Numbered from the stretch's first letter, positions 28,644-37,329 are shown. The stretch is 64,000 bases of DNA from Polyangium spumosum (GCF_009649845.1 NZ_WJIE01000003.1:620001-684000), one strand, 5' to 3'. Notes: a model not told the origin generated them from the sequence alone. Program-made: numbers and translations.

Positions 28644-29054
28644 TCACCGACCGCCGGCGCGGCCACCCTGAAGCTCGGCCGGCAGCTCGAAATCCGCCTC
28701 GATCCGCCCCGAGAACTCGGCACCCTCGTCGAGGCTCACCTCGGCGCCGCCGAGGTTGCCCGAGACCTTCGCCGACGCGCGGATCGCCACGGGCCCGCGC
28801 GCCGCGACGTCGCCCGTCAAGGTGCCCGCGATCGTCACGACCGCGGCCTCGACGTCGCCGGAGACCTCGGCGCCCTCCTCGATCACGAGCTCACCCGTGA
28901 GGCTCACGCCGCCCTCGACGTGGCCCTCCACGCGCAGATCTCCTTCGCCCATCACGCGACCACGCACGCGCGTGCCGCGCCCGAGCACGGAGCCGCTCGT
29001 ATCGAGATCGTTGTCATGCATCGCCGGCGCTCGGACCATGGAACTCTTCTCCAC
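28644..29054 (-). CDS. Bactofilin, first of three
   Basis: A 136-residue bactofilin. The start could be ATG 29054, 29039 or 29021 (MHDNDLDTSGSVLGRG); the first is given. The core repeats (VRGRVMGEGDLRVEGHVEGG, then the next VVTIAGTLTGDVAARGPV) are intact, and a short C-terminal tail ends RAGGR. It leads a four-gene operon: bactofilin, short bactofilin, tailed bactofilin, pyrE. The three different lengths suggest mixed filaments. The upstream gap to the divergent CPBP protease gene (130 bp) probably holds both promoters. Confidence 0.85.
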   Translation of the reverse strand: MEKSSMVRAPAMHDNDLDTSGSVLGRGTRVRGRVMGEGDLRVEGHVEGGVSLTGELVIEEGAEVSGDVEAAVVTIAGTLTGDVAARGPVAIRASAKVSGNLGGAEVSLDEGAEFSGRIEADFELPAELQGGRAGGR

Positions 29055-29184
29055 GTTCGCATCCGCGCGCGCGAATCACGCGCGGGGCGGAAAGCGCGCG
29101 CAAGCTACTCCAAGGCGATCCGGCCCGCAACGCCTCTCTCGCTCCCGCGGCGAACCGGAGCGTTCTTCGCGGAAACATGCCACC

Positions 29185-30003
29185 ATGCGGCCCGTGCCTT
29201 CCGCGACCGAACCGCTCGACGCGCCCACCTCGACGCCCTCGCGCGAGGTCGCCAAGGGTTCGGCGTGGCTGCTCGGGGTCGCGCTCGCCGTGCGCCTCGC
29301 CGAGGTCCTCGTCGGCCGCAACCCGCTCGTCGCGGCCCTCGTCGGCGCGATCGTCGTCGACCTCGGCACGTACCGCGCCGGCGTGCGATGGGACCCGGAC
29401 CCGAGCACCGGAAAAGGACCACGAGCGCGCGCGCTTCGAGGGATCGGCCTCGGGCTCGGCGTATCACTCGTGCTCGTGGTGGTGCCGCTCGTCGTGGCCG
29501 TGCTCGCCGGGTTCGCCTCGGTGAGCGCGGGCAGCCCCTCGGGCACGCTCGCGTTTGCCCTGCTGCGCGCGGCGGCCGTGGCGACGCGGGACGAGCTGCT
29601 CTACCGCGGCCTGCCGCTCGTCGTGGCCGCGCGCGCGGGGCTCGCGCCGCGCTTCGGGATCGGGTACGCCGTGCTCGCGGGCGTGGCAGCGCTCGCGCTC
29701 GTACCGGGCGCGTCGTGGGAGGCGCTCGTGCTCACGGCCGCGCAGGGCGGGCTCTACGCGGTGCTCTGGGCGCGCACGGGGGTCGCGTGGGCGTCGGTCG
29801 CGGCGCACGCGGGCTTCACCCTGCTCGCCGGCGCGGGGCTACGCGGCGGGCTCGTCGACGTGACGTGGAAGAGCGGCCTGCTCGGGGATGGCCCCCGCGC
29901 GCGGGGCGCCGTCGCGCTCGTGGCCGCGGCCGTCGCCGTGGGGCTCGCGTTTGCTGCGTGGAAGAAACTTCCGGCGAGGGTGGTCGAGGCGCAGGACACG
30001 TAG
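29185..30003 (+). CDS. CPBP-type intramembrane protease-like membrane protein
   Basis: A 272-residue membrane protein with about eight hydrophobic segments. The start is ATG 29185 (MRPVPSATEPLDAP). The CPBP (Rce1/Abi-like) motif 1 is seen as ATRDELLYRG, with Asp in place of the first Glu of the usual EExxxR. A later His motif (SVAAHAGFTLLAG) matches the second conserved element. Family members cleave membrane peptides or act as immunity or regulatory proteins. The Asp-for-Glu change could lower or alter activity. It is divergent from the bactofilin operon. No substrate gene is obvious beside it. Confidence 0.7.
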   Translation: MRPVPSATEPLDAPTSTPSREVAKGSAWLLGVALAVRLAEVLVGRNPLVAALVGAIVVDLGTYRAGVRWDPDPSTGKGPRARALRGIGLGLGVSLVLVVVPLVVAVLAGFASVSAGSPSGTLAFALLRAAAVATRDELLYRGLPLVVAARAGLAPRFGIGYAVLAGVAALALVPGASWEALVLTAAQGGLYAVLWARTGVAWASVAAHAGFTLLAGAGLRGGLVDVTWKSGLLGDGPRARGAVALVAAAVAVGLAFAAWKKLPARVVEAQDT

Positions 30004-30113
30004 ACGTGCGTGTGATGCGATGTCGCCTGCCCGAGGAGGGACGTCGCAATCGTGCGGGCCGTATCCGAGCCTTTGGCTTTACGCGGGCCCCGGGATCGGA
30101 TACCTCGAATGGG

Positions 30114-30617
30114 ATGGGACTCCTCGAAGGCTCGATAGGGCGCGTCGCGACTCTGCTCCTCTTCGCCCCGGGCTGCAACAACGGCCCCGCGCCCGAGCCC
30201 CCGCCCACGCTCGCCGCCGCGCCGCCGCCTCTGCCCGCGTCCGAGCCGCTCGTCGCGCCGGCGAAGGTGGACGAGCAGAATTATAGCCTGTCGATGCAAT
30301 CGTCGGGGGGCTACAAGGCCGGCGAGCAGGGCTTCGTCGAGGTGGTGCTCGTCCCCAAGGGCGAGTTCCACTGCAATCAAGAATATCCGTACAAGATGAA
30401 GCTCGGCGCGCCGCCCGCGGGCGTCACGTATCCCGCGCCGATGGTGCGCGCCGACGGCATGACCCTCTCGGCGGAGCGCGCCGTGATGCGGGTGCCGTTC
30501 GTCGCGCAAAACGCGGGTGACGCCCGGGTGGCGGGGAAGTTTTATTTCTCGGTATGCACGTCCGAGCAATGCGTGATCGACAACCGGGACCTCGCGATGA
30601 CGGTGAAGGTGGAGTGA
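30114..30617 (+). CDS. Lipoprotein of unknown function
   Basis: A 167-residue lipoprotein starting at ATG 30114 (MGLLEGSIGRVATLLLFAPGC; lipobox-like FAPGC). A Pro/Ala-rich linker of ~30 residues follows. The mature ~110-residue domain is beta-rich (YSLSMQSSGGYKAGEQGFVE, then MRVPFVAQNAGDARVAGKFY) and ends with CTSEQCVIDNRDLAMTVKVE, whose two Cys may form a disulfide. It looks like an immunoglobulin-like fold and resembles thiol-disulfide or DsbD-N-like domains only loosely. Its stop abuts the convergent stop of a C25 peptidase gene. Confidence 0.6.
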   Translation: MGLLEGSIGRVATLLLFAPGCNNGPAPEPPPTLAAAPPPLPASEPLVAPAKVDEQNYSLSMQSSGGYKAGEQGFVEVVLVPKGEFHCNQEYPYKMKLGAPPAGVTYPAPMVRADGMTLSAERAVMRVPFVAQNAGDARVAGKFYFSVCTSEQCVIDNRDLAMTVKVE

Positions 30618-32402
30618 TCAGCGCGCCTCTGCGGCGACCGTGAGGCGCGTATGCCCCATCGCGGCGTCGCCGCTCCCGGATGCGAACACCTTGATCGCAT
30701 ACTCGCCGGGCTCGGCGGGCATCTTCACCCGGAAGCTCGCGCGCCCCTCGGCGACGACCCCCTCGGCCCGCGAGACGACCTTGTCCGACGCCGCCGCGTG
30801 ACTCGCGCGCATCACCGCCCAGGCTTCCTCCTCGGGCATGGCCCGGAGCGTGGCCTCGCTCGGCACCTTCGCGCGCACCACGCTCCGCCGCGTCTCCACC
30901 GTCAGGAGCGCCTTGCCCGACGGGATCTCCTTCGATTCGATCGAGATCGTCACCTCGGCCCCGGGCGCGCGCGCCCCGCCCCCGCCCTCGACGGAGAGCA
31001 CGGCCCTCGCCGGGTATCGAAGCACGGTCGCCGGGTCCCCGAGCAGGTTGTAAAGGCCCTCGTGCTCCGCGGCGAGCTCGGCCGGGTCCGATTGAAAGAG
31101 CAGCGGCGCGAGCGGCACCTCCCCCTCTTGCATGCGGCGCTTCACGGTCACGACGCCCTCGCCGATCGTGGGCGCGCGCTCGTCGACGAACGTCTTCACG
31201 ATGGCCTCCCCGTAAAGCGCGTTTGGATACGGGTGGCTCTCGCGGCTCGACGCGAACGCGGCGATCGCGCCCTCGGGGTTCAGGACGAGCGCCTCGGCGA
31301 CCGAGCGGCGGCCGTAGGGCAGGTCGTAATAACCGGTGTTGCAGGTGATCGAGACGAAAAAAGGTTTGCCCTCGACGATGCGCAGCCGCGCGAGGTCCCA
31401 CGCCGTGCCGATGTGGTAATGGCGGTGGTTGAAATGCACGTCGTCGAAATGGGTCGAGGCCCCGTGGCCGACGTAGCCCGCGATGAGGGCGCCCGCGTCG
31501 AGGCGCTCGACGAGGCGGGCCGAGAGGTCCCGGAAGGGATAGGCGTACGGCGAGCCGAGCTTCGGGAAGACGACGTCGACGTCCCAGTCGTAGGGCACCT
31601 CGTCGTCGAGCAGGCGCGTCATCGTGCTCTCGATGAGGAAATCGGCGAGCGCGCCGAAATTCGCCGGGCCGCTGAAGAGGGCGATGCTGCGCCGCCACGC
31701 GCCCTCCGCGCGTGACGTCTCGTAGCCGATCACCTTCCGCGCGAAATCACGCGCCTCGTCGGGCGTGCGCGCCGGCACCCGGCCCACGGCGAGCGGCGCG
31801 GGGTGGCGGCCTTCGGCGAGGTCGGGTTGTCCCGACGCACCCACGTGGGCGAGCGCGTACGGCAGATCAGTCGCATAGTCCTCCTCGCCGTGGCGGCGCG
31901 CCCGGTGCTCGTGCTCGAGCTGGACGCCCTCGTGCGCGTGCTCGTCGGGCCTGTGGTTTTCATAGCCGAGCTTCGGCCGGTAAAACGTGGGCAAGAGCGC
32001 GCGCGCCTCGGCCGACTCGTCGCTCCCCGGCGCGTCCCCCACGAGCAGGACGAACCGGAGGCGCTTGCCCGCCCGCGAGGCGATCTGCCGAATGGCCTCC
32101 GCGATCCGCTCGGGCGGGGGCGCGCCGAGGGCCCCCGGCGCCGCGAGGTCCTCGATCACGACGCGCTCGACGCCGAGCCCCCTCGCCTCGCGGTGCAAGA
32201 GGAGCGGCTCGATCCCCTCGAGCAACACGCGCGGGCCGATCGCGATGTAATCGACGTCCGCGCGCCCCTTCGTCGCCGCGGGTTCGCCCGCGCCTTTGGC
32301 CTGCAAAGCCGAGCTGTCCCGCGGGACGGCCGAGCCGCAGCTCGAAAGTCCCAGGGTCAAGCCGAGTGACACCACGACCGGTACCAGGCGAGGGGCACGC
32401 AT
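30618..32402 (-). CDS. Gingipain-like C25 family peptidase, lipoprotein
   Basis: A 594-residue exported cysteine peptidase. ATG 32402 opens MRAPRLVPVVVSLGLTLGLSSC, a lipoprotein signal. The C25 fold is supported by the catalytic His in GYVGHGAS and the catalytic Cys in SITCNTGYYD, in the correct order and about 50 residues apart. An Asp/His-rich segment near residue 170 (HRPDEHAHEGVQLEHEHRARRH) may bind metal. A C-terminal beta-sandwich (residues ~480-594) is probably an accessory domain. Such enzymes degrade extracellular protein, which fits predatory or saprotrophic myxobacteria. The gene stands alone. Confidence 0.8.
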   Translation of the reverse strand: MRAPRLVPVVVSLGLTLGLSSCGSAVPRDSSALQAKGAGEPAATKGRADVDYIAIGPRVLLEGIEPLLLHREARGLGVERVVIEDLAAPGALGAPPPERIAEAIRQIASRAGKRLRFVLLVGDAPGSDESAEARALLPTFYRPKLGYENHRPDEHAHEGVQLEHEHRARRHGEEDYATDLPYALAHVGASGQPDLAEGRHPAPLAVGRVPARTPDEARDFARKVIGYETSRAEGAWRRSIALFSGPANFGALADFLIESTMTRLLDDEVPYDWDVDVVFPKLGSPYAYPFRDLSARLVERLDAGALIAGYVGHGASTHFDDVHFNHRHYHIGTAWDLARLRIVEGKPFFVSITCNTGYYDLPYGRRSVAEALVLNPEGAIAAFASSRESHPYPNALYGEAIVKTFVDERAPTIGEGVVTVKRRMQEGEVPLAPLLFQSDPAELAAEHEGLYNLLGDPATVLRYPARAVLSVEGGGGARAPGAEVTISIESKEIPSGKALLTVETRRSVVRAKVPSEATLRAMPEEEAWAVMRASHAAASDKVVSRAEGVVAEGRASFRVKMPAEPGEYAIKVFASGSGDAAMGHTRLTVAAEAR

Positions 32403-32496
32403 CCCGGGGATCCTACCGCGTCTCCCGGCCGTTTTACCAGGGGCAAGCCTCCCGTGAATCGCGACATGGCCCAGGTCGCCGTGGTACCTTCGGGCC

Positions 32497-32718
32497 GTGA
32501 AAGCCCGTGCCCTCCTCCTCCTCAACCTCATGATCCTCGGCGCGGCTTGCTCCGCCACGAACCCCTCCACGTCCAGCCGAGGCGCGGGCTGCGACGGCGC
32601 GGGGGGCGACGGAGGCGCGGCCGGCTTCGACCCGACGGGCGCGGGCGGCGGCCCCGAGACCCCCACCGACCCGAAGACCTGCGCCGGGGCCGCCGAGGCG
32701 CCGACAGTAGCAAGCTAG
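32497..32718 (+). pseudogene. 5' fragment of a lipoprotein gene, cut off by an insertion
   Basis: The GTG at 32497 opens MKARALLLLNLMILGAACSA, a lipoprotein signal (lipobox GAAC), followed by the Gly-rich linker and DPKTCAGAAEAPT typical of IgGFc-binding-domain lipoproteins of myxobacteria. The frame stops at 32718, just where base composition changes. The 3' part of such a gene lies after an inserted segment, at about 33665. The fragment alone (73 residues) cannot form the domain. Confidence 0.6.
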
Positions 32719-32793
32719 GTGGCTGCTCCGTGGCAGGCACTGTCAATGGCGAGGCTCGACTCGTCCTCACGCCGCGCAAGTACATCACTACGC

Positions 32794-32822
32794 TTGTTCG
32801 AAGATCGATTCTGGGCTATCGT
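32794..32822 (+). promoter_or_regulatory. Candidate sigma-70-type promoter for the doc-like gene
   Basis: TTGTTC at 32794-32799 and TATCGT at 32817-32822, with a 17-bp spacer, followed by a GGAGGAAACC ribosome site and the GTG at 32857. It stands out against the GC-rich background. No transcript data are available, so this is a sequence match only. Confidence 0.45.
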
Positions 32823-32856
32823 GATGCAATCTCCCACGACATCTTCGGAGGAAACC

Positions 32857-33580
32857 GTGACGCAATTTTTGGATGAGGCAGATGTACTTAAGATTCACGA
32901 CGAACTAGTCGAAATGTTTGCGGGGACGGCGGACCCGATCGTGCCCTCAGGTCCACGCGACAAGACACTGGTAGGCTCTGCCTGCACCAGGCCACGCACT
33001 GGAATCGGTGACGCCGAGAAGTACGCTTCCGTTGAGACGAAAGCCGCGGGCACTGTTCCATTCGCTCGTCAAAAACCACCCGTTTCACAATGGCAACAAG
33101 CGAACCGCGCTAGTGGCTCTCATCGTCTTTCTCGCTAAGAACGACCGGCGGTTCGACAACAACACGATAGACGATGAAATTTTCGAGTTTGTCACAGGTG
33201 TCGCTGCTAGTAACCTCGGAGAAGGACGGGGAGCAGATGACGAAGTATCTGATATCGCGACATGGATAAGAAACCGCACGGTCCGCAATGATTTTCGTGC
33301 TCGCTCTATGCGACCCAACGAATTCCTGGATTGCTGCCGACAGGCCGATCTAGTCGTGAAGGAGCTCGGAGGATCGTGGTTGGTTCGCGGCGAACGGGGA
33401 ACAATTAAGTTCAGCAAGTCCACTGGGGAGCTAACAGGCAACGTTGTGAGGGGTTATGTACGGCAGTTGGGAATAAAGGACCCTACGGTGAGCCTGGCAG
33501 AGTTCCAGGACGGATTGGAACCTACGCAAGAGGCGATCCGTCGCTTCCGGGCAGTACTTATCCGGCTCGCCAACGCATAG
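32857..33580 (+). pseudogene. doc: Doc (death-on-curing) toxin-like Fic protein with a frameshift
   Basis: GTG 32857, with a strong GGAGGAAACC ribosome site, begins MTQFLDEADVLKIHDELVEM, the Doc N-terminus. The frame breaks at a GGG run (33048-33050). Removing one G joins it to a second frame with the Fic active site HPFHNGNKRTA, giving about 240 residues. Fic/Doc proteins inactivate translation factors by adding a phosphate or nucleotide. After the Doc domain (~125 residues) there is a further ~100-residue region of unknown nature. The usual antitoxin Phd is missing upstream. The break may be a real mutation, a programmed shift or a sequencing error. The part after the frameshift is open to 33580. 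Confidence 0.7.
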
Positions 33581-33664
33581 ACAGCGCCTGCCCATGCCGG
33601 ATTCAGAAATCACCTTGGGTGGCGTTACGGCGTCTAGCCAATGTCGTGAACCCTTCCGCAGTGG

Positions 33665-34005
33665 TTGGTCAGCACCACCGAAGGCGACCCGGCGATGAGC
33701 TTCGCCACGTCGGTCGAGCAGTTCCGCAAGTAATACGTCTTCTCGCGCCTGCCGATTACGACGCGAGTTACGCCGACGTGATCATGCCCCTCTTGGCCTC
33801 GCTCACGCTCGACGGACAGACCCTCTCCATCCAGCCGAAGCCCCTGAGCTCAGGCTTCGGCGTCGCGCGCGTGCCGCTCTCCAATGCCATGGGCGGTGCG
33901 CACGTGCTCGAGGCCACCCTGCCCGTCGGCATCCAGGTCATGGGGTACGGGACGTACACGAGTTATGAGTATGCGGGCGGCCTCAACTTGGGCGGGATCG
34001 CGCTG
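33665..34005 (+). pseudogene. 3' fragment of an IgGFc-binding-domain lipoprotein gene
   Basis: Frame-corrected reading gives GDPAMSFATSVEQFRK, then LAPADYDASYADVIMP, and ends near MGYGTYTSYEYAGGLNLGG, the C-terminal signature of IgGFc-binding-type surface lipoproteins. A TAA at 33731-33733 and a one-base shift just after it disrupt the frame. With the 5' piece at 32497-32718 it forms one decayed gene. Its tail overlaps the end of the convergent histidine kinase. Confidence 0.6.
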
Positions 34006-35827
34006 CCGCCTTGGCAATCGCGAGCCGGGCGATCACGGCGGCGAGATCGGCCGGATCGAGCGGCTTCGCGACGTGCACGTCGAACCCGTGCAAGAGCGCG
34101 CGCCTCCGGTCCTCCGGCCGCGCGTACGCCGTGAGCGCGACGACCGGCGTCGCGCCGCCCTCCGCGGGGGAGGCGCCGCGGAGCTGCTCGATGAAATGGT
34201 ACCCGTCCTGCCCCGGCATGCCGATGTCGCAGACGACGACGTCCGGCCGCGATTCTTTGATTTTTTCGAGCCCCTCCTCGGCGTCGCCGGCCACGAGGAC
34301 CGTGGCGCCGCGGCTCGACAGGTAGGACGAGAGCATTTCGAGCACGTCCGGCTCGTCGTCGATGAGCAGGACGCGCCGGCCCGAGAGGCTCGGCCCGGGC
34401 GCCGGCCCGAGGCCATGAAGCCCGGTCGTCACCTCCGGCGACACCACGAACGAATCCTGCTTCCGCGGCAGGCGCACGACGAACCGCGCGCCCTTGCCTT
34501 CGCCTTTGCTCGTCACCTCGATCGTGCCCCCGTGCAATTCGACGAGGTGCCGCACGATCGCGAGCCCGAGCCCGAGCCCGCCGTGGGCGCGCGTCGTGCC
34601 GACGTCCGCCTGGCGGAAGGGCTCGAACACGTGCGGCAGGAACGCGTCCGAGATGCCTTTGCCCGTGTCCTCCACGGCGAGCTCGACGTGGCTGTCGTCG
34701 CCGAGCAACGAGACGAAGACCTGCCCGCCCGTCGGCGTGAATTTCACCGCATTGGAGAGCAAATTCCAAACGACCTGCTGGAGCCGCGCCGGATCCGCGC
34801 CGAGCGGGCGGACACCTCCGTCGAGCGCCTGCACGATGTCCACGCCTTTCGCGGCGGCCGAGGGGCGCACGACCTCGATCGCCTTCTCGATCACCACGAT
34901 GGGATCCACGTCCTGCACCTCGATCCGCATCGATCCTGCGAGGATCTTCGTCACGTCGAGCAGATCGTCGATGAGCTGCGCCTGCGCGCGCGCGTTGCGC
35001 TCGATCACCTGCAGCGCCTTCGCGAGCGTGTCCGGCGGCGGCAGCCTCCCGCGCAGGATCGTGGCCCAGCCGAGGATGGCCGTCAGCGGCGTGCGCAGCT
35101 CGTGGCTCATCATGCCCAGGAACAGATCTTTCGCGCGGCTCGCCTCCTCGGCGCGCCGCATCTCGGCCTTGGCCCTGTCGAAGAGCTGGCCGCGCTCGAG
35201 CGCTTGCCCCGAGAGGAGCGCGAACGCCTCCATTTCGCGCTGATCGTCCTCCGTGAACGTGGTCGGCGAACTGAATACGAGCGCGAGCGCCCCGAGCCGG
35301 CTCTCGCCTGCGCGGATCGGCAACACGAAGAGCGCCTGCATGCCATAAGCGCGCGTCCGCTCGAGCGCCGGATAACGCGCCTCGATCGCGCTCCGGTCTC
35401 CGAAATACATCGGCGTATCGGCGCGCACGGCGTCGGTGAGCGGCAGCTCCTCCGAGAGCGGAATCCGCCGGCCGAGCCAGAACACGCGCACCTCCTCGGG
35501 AAAACCCTCCATTCGCACGATCTCCAGGACCCCGAGCGTGTCCACGACGTTCGCGTACATGCCACGTGCCGCCCCGAACGCCGCCCGACCCTCGCTCAGG
35601 ATCGCGTCGATCACCTCACCCGTCGTGCGCGCGGCCGAGAGCCTCGTGGTGAACGATTGCAGTCGCGCCATGCGCTGTCGCTCACGCTTCGCTTCCTCCG
35701 CAATGGTTCCGTCCGAAACGGAGCAATGCTCTGGTTGCATGTCCAGCAATCGCTGGTTTTCCCGGCGCAGATGCTCGATCTCGCGTTCCAGCGATTCGAG
35801 CCGGACTCGGGGGTCTTCGTCCGCCAT
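33983..35827 (-). CDS. Hybrid histidine kinase (GAF-HisKA-HATPase-receiver)
   Basis: A 614-residue soluble sensor kinase. The start is ATG 35827 (MADEDPRVRLESLEREIEHL), followed by a coiled coil. A GAF-type domain covers ~50-215. The phosphorylated His lies in MMSHELRTPLTAILGW. The ATP-binding domain has N-box NLLSNAVKFTPTGG, then DTGKGI and the G-box GGLGLGLAIVRHLVELHGG. A receiver follows, with the acidic pair DDEPD and the phospho-acceptor Asp in VVVCDIGMPGQDG. It may sense a small molecule or redox signal in the cytoplasm. No response-regulator gene is adjacent. A decayed lipoprotein gene converges on its 3' end. Confidence 0.9.
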   Translation of the reverse strand: MADEDPRVRLESLEREIEHLRRENQRLLDMQPEHCSVSDGTIAEEAKRERQRMARLQSFTTRLSAARTTGEVIDAILSEGRAAFGAARGMYANVVDTLGVLEIVRMEGFPEEVRVFWLGRRIPLSEELPLTDAVRADTPMYFGDRSAIEARYPALERTRAYGMQALFVLPIRAGESRLGALALVFSSPTTFTEDDQREMEAFALLSGQALERGQLFDRAKAEMRRAEEASRAKDLFLGMMSHELRTPLTAILGWATILRGRLPPPDTLAKALQVIERNARAQAQLIDDLLDVTKILAGSMRIEVQDVDPIVVIEKAIEVVRPSAAAKGVDIVQALDGGVRPLGADPARLQQVVWNLLSNAVKFTPTGGQVFVSLLGDDSHVELAVEDTGKGISDAFLPHVFEPFRQADVGTTRAHGGLGLGLAIVRHLVELHGGTIEVTSKGEGKGARFVVRLPRKQDSFVVSPEVTTGLHGLGPAPGPSLSGRRVLLIDDEPDVLEMLSSYLSSRGATVLVAGDAEEGLEKIKESRPDVVVCDIGMPGQDGYHFIEQLRGASPAEGGATPVVALTAYARPEDRRRALLHGFDVHVAKPLDPADLAAVIARLAIAKAAARSRPS

Positions 35828-36021
35828 CGGGCGCACCTCAGAGTCATTGCATTTCGCTCCGGCGTCAAGCAAACCCGGCTCGCGTCCGTCCCTCGGCGCG
35901 CGGAGGCGCCCGGCAGGCGAGCCGAGCGCCACGGGGAAACTTCGTCCCCATCGAACAGGGCCCCCTTTCGATGCGCCCCCGCTGCCCCCACGACCACCGC
36001 GGTGAAGCGAGGTGGGTGGGC

Positions 36022-37020
36022 ATGCCGCTCGAAGGGAGCAGCCAGGCGGAGCAGGGAGGGAGCAATGGGGTGACGCAGGACCGCGGCGCGCGCGTGGATC
36101 CGCCTGCGACGCCGCGCGAATTGCAGCCCGTGATACGGGCGCTCAGCGACCTGCCGCCCGCGACCATGCCGGAGTCCGTCCTCTCGCTCGAAGAGCTCTC
36201 CGACCTGCACACCTCGCGCGAGTTCATCCAGCTCTTGCGTTCGAAGAGCGTGGACGTCCGGCGCATCAAGGCGGCCGTCGATTACGAGAACGAGCTCGAG
36301 AAGCTGCAGGTCGAGCTCGTGAAGATGCAGCGCTGGGTGCAGGAGGAGGGCAAGCGGATCGCGGTCCTCTTCGAGGGGCGCGACGCGGCGGGCAAAGGCG
36401 GCACGATCCGGAGGTTCACGGAGTACCTGAACCCGCGCGCGATGAGCGTGGTGGCGCTGCCCAAGCCGACGGACGAGGAGACGGGGCAATGGTATTTCCA
36501 GCGGTACATGCGCAAGCTCCCGAACCGCGGGGAGATCGTCTTCTTCGACCGGAGCTGGTACAACCGCGCCGTCGTCGAGCCCGTGAACGGTTTCTGCACG
36601 CAGGAGCAATACGAGCGCTTCATGCGCCAGGTGCCGGAGTTCGAGCACATGCTCGTCGAGGACGGCGTGGTGCTCGTGAAGTTCTGGTTCTCGATCTCGA
36701 AGGAGATCCAGAGCGCGCGTATCGAGGCGCGCCGGAAGAACCCGCTCAAGCAATGGAAGCTCTCGCCCCTCGACGGCAAGGCCGAGGCGCTCTGGGACGC
36801 CTACACGCATTACAAGGAGATGATGTTTGGCCGGACGCACACGAGCTTCAGCCCGTGGATCATCGTGCAGGCCAACAACAAGCGGAAGGCGCGGCTCGAG
36901 AGCATCCGCTACGTGCTGTCGATCCTCGAGTACAGGGGCAAACAAGACGCGGGCACGAGCCTCGTCCCCGACCCGAACGTGGTCATGCGCTTCCACCGCG
37001 CCGCGCCCAAGGTCGACTGA
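36022..37020 (+). CDS. ppk2: Polyphosphate kinase 2
   Basis: A 332-residue PPK2-family enzyme that transfers phosphate between polyphosphate and nucleotides. The Walker A is FEGRDAAGKGGTI, the Walker B/lid part is EIVFFDRSWYNRAVVE, and a further segment is FWFSISKEIQSARIEARRKN. The start is taken as ATG 36022 (MPLEGSSQAEQGG); an upstream ATG at 35971 would add a poorly conserved stretch. The core matches single-domain PPK2 proteins. With PHA genes in the same window, polyphosphate and PHA storage may both be present, but they are not in one operon. Two repeated small RNA-like elements follow. Confidence 0.92.
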   Translation: MPLEGSSQAEQGGSNGVTQDRGARVDPPATPRELQPVIRALSDLPPATMPESVLSLEELSDLHTSREFIQLLRSKSVDVRRIKAAVDYENELEKLQVELVKMQRWVQEEGKRIAVLFEGRDAAGKGGTIRRFTEYLNPRAMSVVALPKPTDEETGQWYFQRYMRKLPNRGEIVFFDRSWYNRAVVEPVNGFCTQEQYERFMRQVPEFEHMLVEDGVVLVKFWFSISKEIQSARIEARRKNPLKQWKLSPLDGKAEALWDAYTHYKEMMFGRTHTSFSPWIIVQANNKRKARLESIRYVLSILEYRGKQDAGTSLVPDPNVVMRFHRAAPKVD

Positions 37021-37097
37021 GGCACCTTTCCGCCCTGCAGGTTCGTCATCGGGAATTTCACCGATGCGATGCCGAGGGGGCTGCCTGATCGCCAAGT

Positions 37098-37203
37098 CCT
37101 CGAACCCAGGTCGGGAAGTACCTGGCCCACGGCTTGCTCTATCTCCACGCGAGCGCCTGCTCCGGTCCCCCCCCCCGCCGTCGAGTAGGCGCTCTTTCTT
37201 TTT
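37098..37203 (+). ncRNA. Putative small RNA, copy 1, with terminator-like hairpin
   Basis: A ~100-bp element almost identical to 37418-37520 (offset 320 bp). It has an inner stem CCAGGT/ACCTGG (37106-37125) and ends with GAGCGCCT (37151-37158) pairing to AGGCGCTC (37187-37194), then TTTCTTTTT. The large loop contains ten C in a row. This is an intrinsic-terminator shape. It lies 78 bp after the ppk2 stop, so it could also terminate ppk2. Confidence 0.5.
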
Positions 37204-37329
37204 GTCCGCTGCCAGCCGAGACGACGCGGCGCGTGACCCCAGCGAGCGCGCGTGTCCATCCGCGCCGGAGCCGCCCCCTGCCTGGTTCCACCGAGCCTCG
37301 GGTCGGGTGGCCCCTTGCGTGCGTGTCGT

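Larger units (their letters stand above)
32710..33660. mobile_element. AT-richer inserted segment carrying a doc-like gene
   Basis: About 950 bp with clearly lower GC and different codon use than the flanks (many TTT, AAA, GAT, CTA codons). It separates the 5' and 3' fragments of one decayed lipoprotein gene. It carries its own candidate promoter, a strong ribosome site and a Doc/Fic toxin reading frame. No transposase, terminal inverted repeat or clear target duplication was seen. The ends are estimated from composition, not from repeats. Confidence 0.55.

Noticed and set aside
32497-32718. A complete small lipoprotein gene
   Set aside because: It ends right at the change in base composition without a folded domain, and the matching 3' part lies beyond the insert.
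33240-33580. HicA-like toxin domain at the end of the Doc-like protein
   Set aside because: The phrase GGSWLVRGERGTIKFSKSTG is only loosely like HicA. There is no active-site His at the proper place, so it is left unassigned.
37098-37203. Signal recognition particle (4.5S) RNA at the duplicated element
   Set aside because: The segment TCAGGTCAGGAAG looks partly like the SRP loop, but the conserved AGCAGC half and the right pairing are absent.
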